Positions 5,424-5,840 of a DNA stretch of 5,840 nucleotides are shown here, in pieces. The position numbers and the translations under genes are program-made. The notes beneath the pieces were generated by a model. That model made no database searches and had not been told where the DNA came from. It saw only the letters and a program-made list of their open reading frames with translations. Within the stretch, counting starts at the first letter, position 1. Each line of letters begins with the position of its first letter. The DNA lies in contig JAIXVS010000286.1 of assembly GCA_027482795.1 (NCBI GenBank), positions 1 to 5,840 on the forward strand, read 5' to 3'. The stretch is from Rhodobacter sp. (GTDB lineage Bacteria; Pseudomonadota; Alphaproteobacteria; Rhodobacterales; Rhodobacteraceae).

Positions 5424-5840
5424 GGCTGTCCCTTGGCCTTTGCCCGCGCCTCGCGCCGCGCGCGGCGTTTGGCGCGATCTTCCGCCTCGCGCGCTTGGCG
5501 GGCGGCGGCGCCAATGGCCACAAGTTCAGGATCGGGGCGCAGGGGCTGTGCGGGCGCATGGGCAGGCTTTTCAAAAAACCACGATGGAAAACGGTTATAG
5601 GTTTCATCCATCACCTGATCGGTGACATGCAGCGGCACATCCAATTGCCGCACGAAATGGTTGACCCCCCACACCACCAATGGCCATTTCGTGGGGCTGT
5701 AATCATCGCCCGCCATAATACCGCCGACGCGCAGCTTGGCGTACCAATCAATCATAGTGCGCCCGCCTTCTTCGCCCGTATGGGCATAGCCATCGACATA
5801 GATGAAATCGAAAAAATTGTCGGGAAACAGGTCTAGCGCC
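5420..5840 (-). CDS. Class I SAM-dependent methyltransferase-like protein, C-terminal part (start beyond window)
   Basis: The frame is open from the right edge to TAA at 5422-5420, giving 139 visible residues. Their order is FFDFIYVDGYAHTGEEGGRT, then MIDWYAKLRVGGIMAGDDYS, then WPLVVWGVNHFV, then an Arg/Lys/Ala-rich charged tail (about the last 35 residues). A hydrophobic strand ending in VDG, a following helix, and a GGIMAGDDY strand-turn are typical of motifs after the SAM site in the Methyltransf_24/TylF-like group of class I methyltransferases. The SAM-binding GxG motif would lie beyond the window, so the assignment rests on the C-terminal half alone. Met at 5755 is an internal Met, not the start, because the homology-like sequence continues upstream. 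The target is unknown. It converges on radC with a 4-base overlap of stop codons (5420-5423). Confidence 0.75.
   Translation of the reverse strand, partial: ALDLFPDNFFDFIYVDGYAHTGEEGGRTMIDWYAKLRVGGIMAGDDYSPTKWPLVVWGVNHFVRQLDVPLHVTDQVMDETYNRFPSWFFEKPAHAPAQPLRPDPELVAIGAAARQAREAEDRAKRRARREARAKAKGQP

Noticed and set aside
5495..5836. Plus-strand 113-codon frame at the right end
   Set aside because: It is antisense to the methyltransferase frame, which has recognisable motifs and normal codon use.

Overview
The window looks like chromosomal DNA from an alphaproteobacterium, most likely of the Rhodobacterales/Rhodobacteraceae. The CysQ, DnaK, DnaJ and RadC proteins read as alphaproteobacterial types. 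The dnaK promoter candidate has the CTTG...CCTATAT form expected for alphaproteobacterial RpoH. Two short gaps carry TTAA-N7-TTAA sites of the kind bound by the alphaproteobacterial regulator CtrA. The sequence is moderately GC-rich, codon use looks even across the genes, and there is no insertion sequence, tRNA, rRNA, CRISPR array or phage gene. The genus assignment is inference.

Layout. Positions 1-235 (minus) hold the first 78 codons of cysQ, cut by the left edge. A 158-base divergent gap separates it from an ABC-2 type, polysaccharide-export-like permease (394-1215, plus) with no ATPase partner in view. A 251-base gap carries a short tandem duplication, a TTAA-N7-TTAA dyad, a good RpoH-type promoter and a structured leader, and leads to dnaK (1467-3374) and dnaJ (3447-4604). 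These two form a chaperone operon with a strong nested hairpin between them. After 51 bases comes radC (4656-5423), whose upstream region has a perfect CtrA-type box and whose start codon lies in the loop of an 11-bp hairpin. A class I methyltransferase-like gene on the minus strand (5420 to beyond 5840) converges on radC, and the two overlap by 4 bases.

How the genes work together. DnaK and DnaJ are the Hsp70/Hsp40 pair; grpE is not in the window. cysQ (sulfur and phosphoadenosine nucleotide metabolism), the permease, radC and the methyltransferase have no evident link to the chaperones, so this looks like a housekeeping neighbourhood and not a pathway cluster.

I see no new multi-gene system. 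The observations most worth checking are regulatory: the CtrA-type box before radC, the hairpin presenting the radC start codon, the nested hairpin between dnaK and dnaJ together with a small stem on the dnaJ ribosome binding site, and the dnaK promoter and leader.
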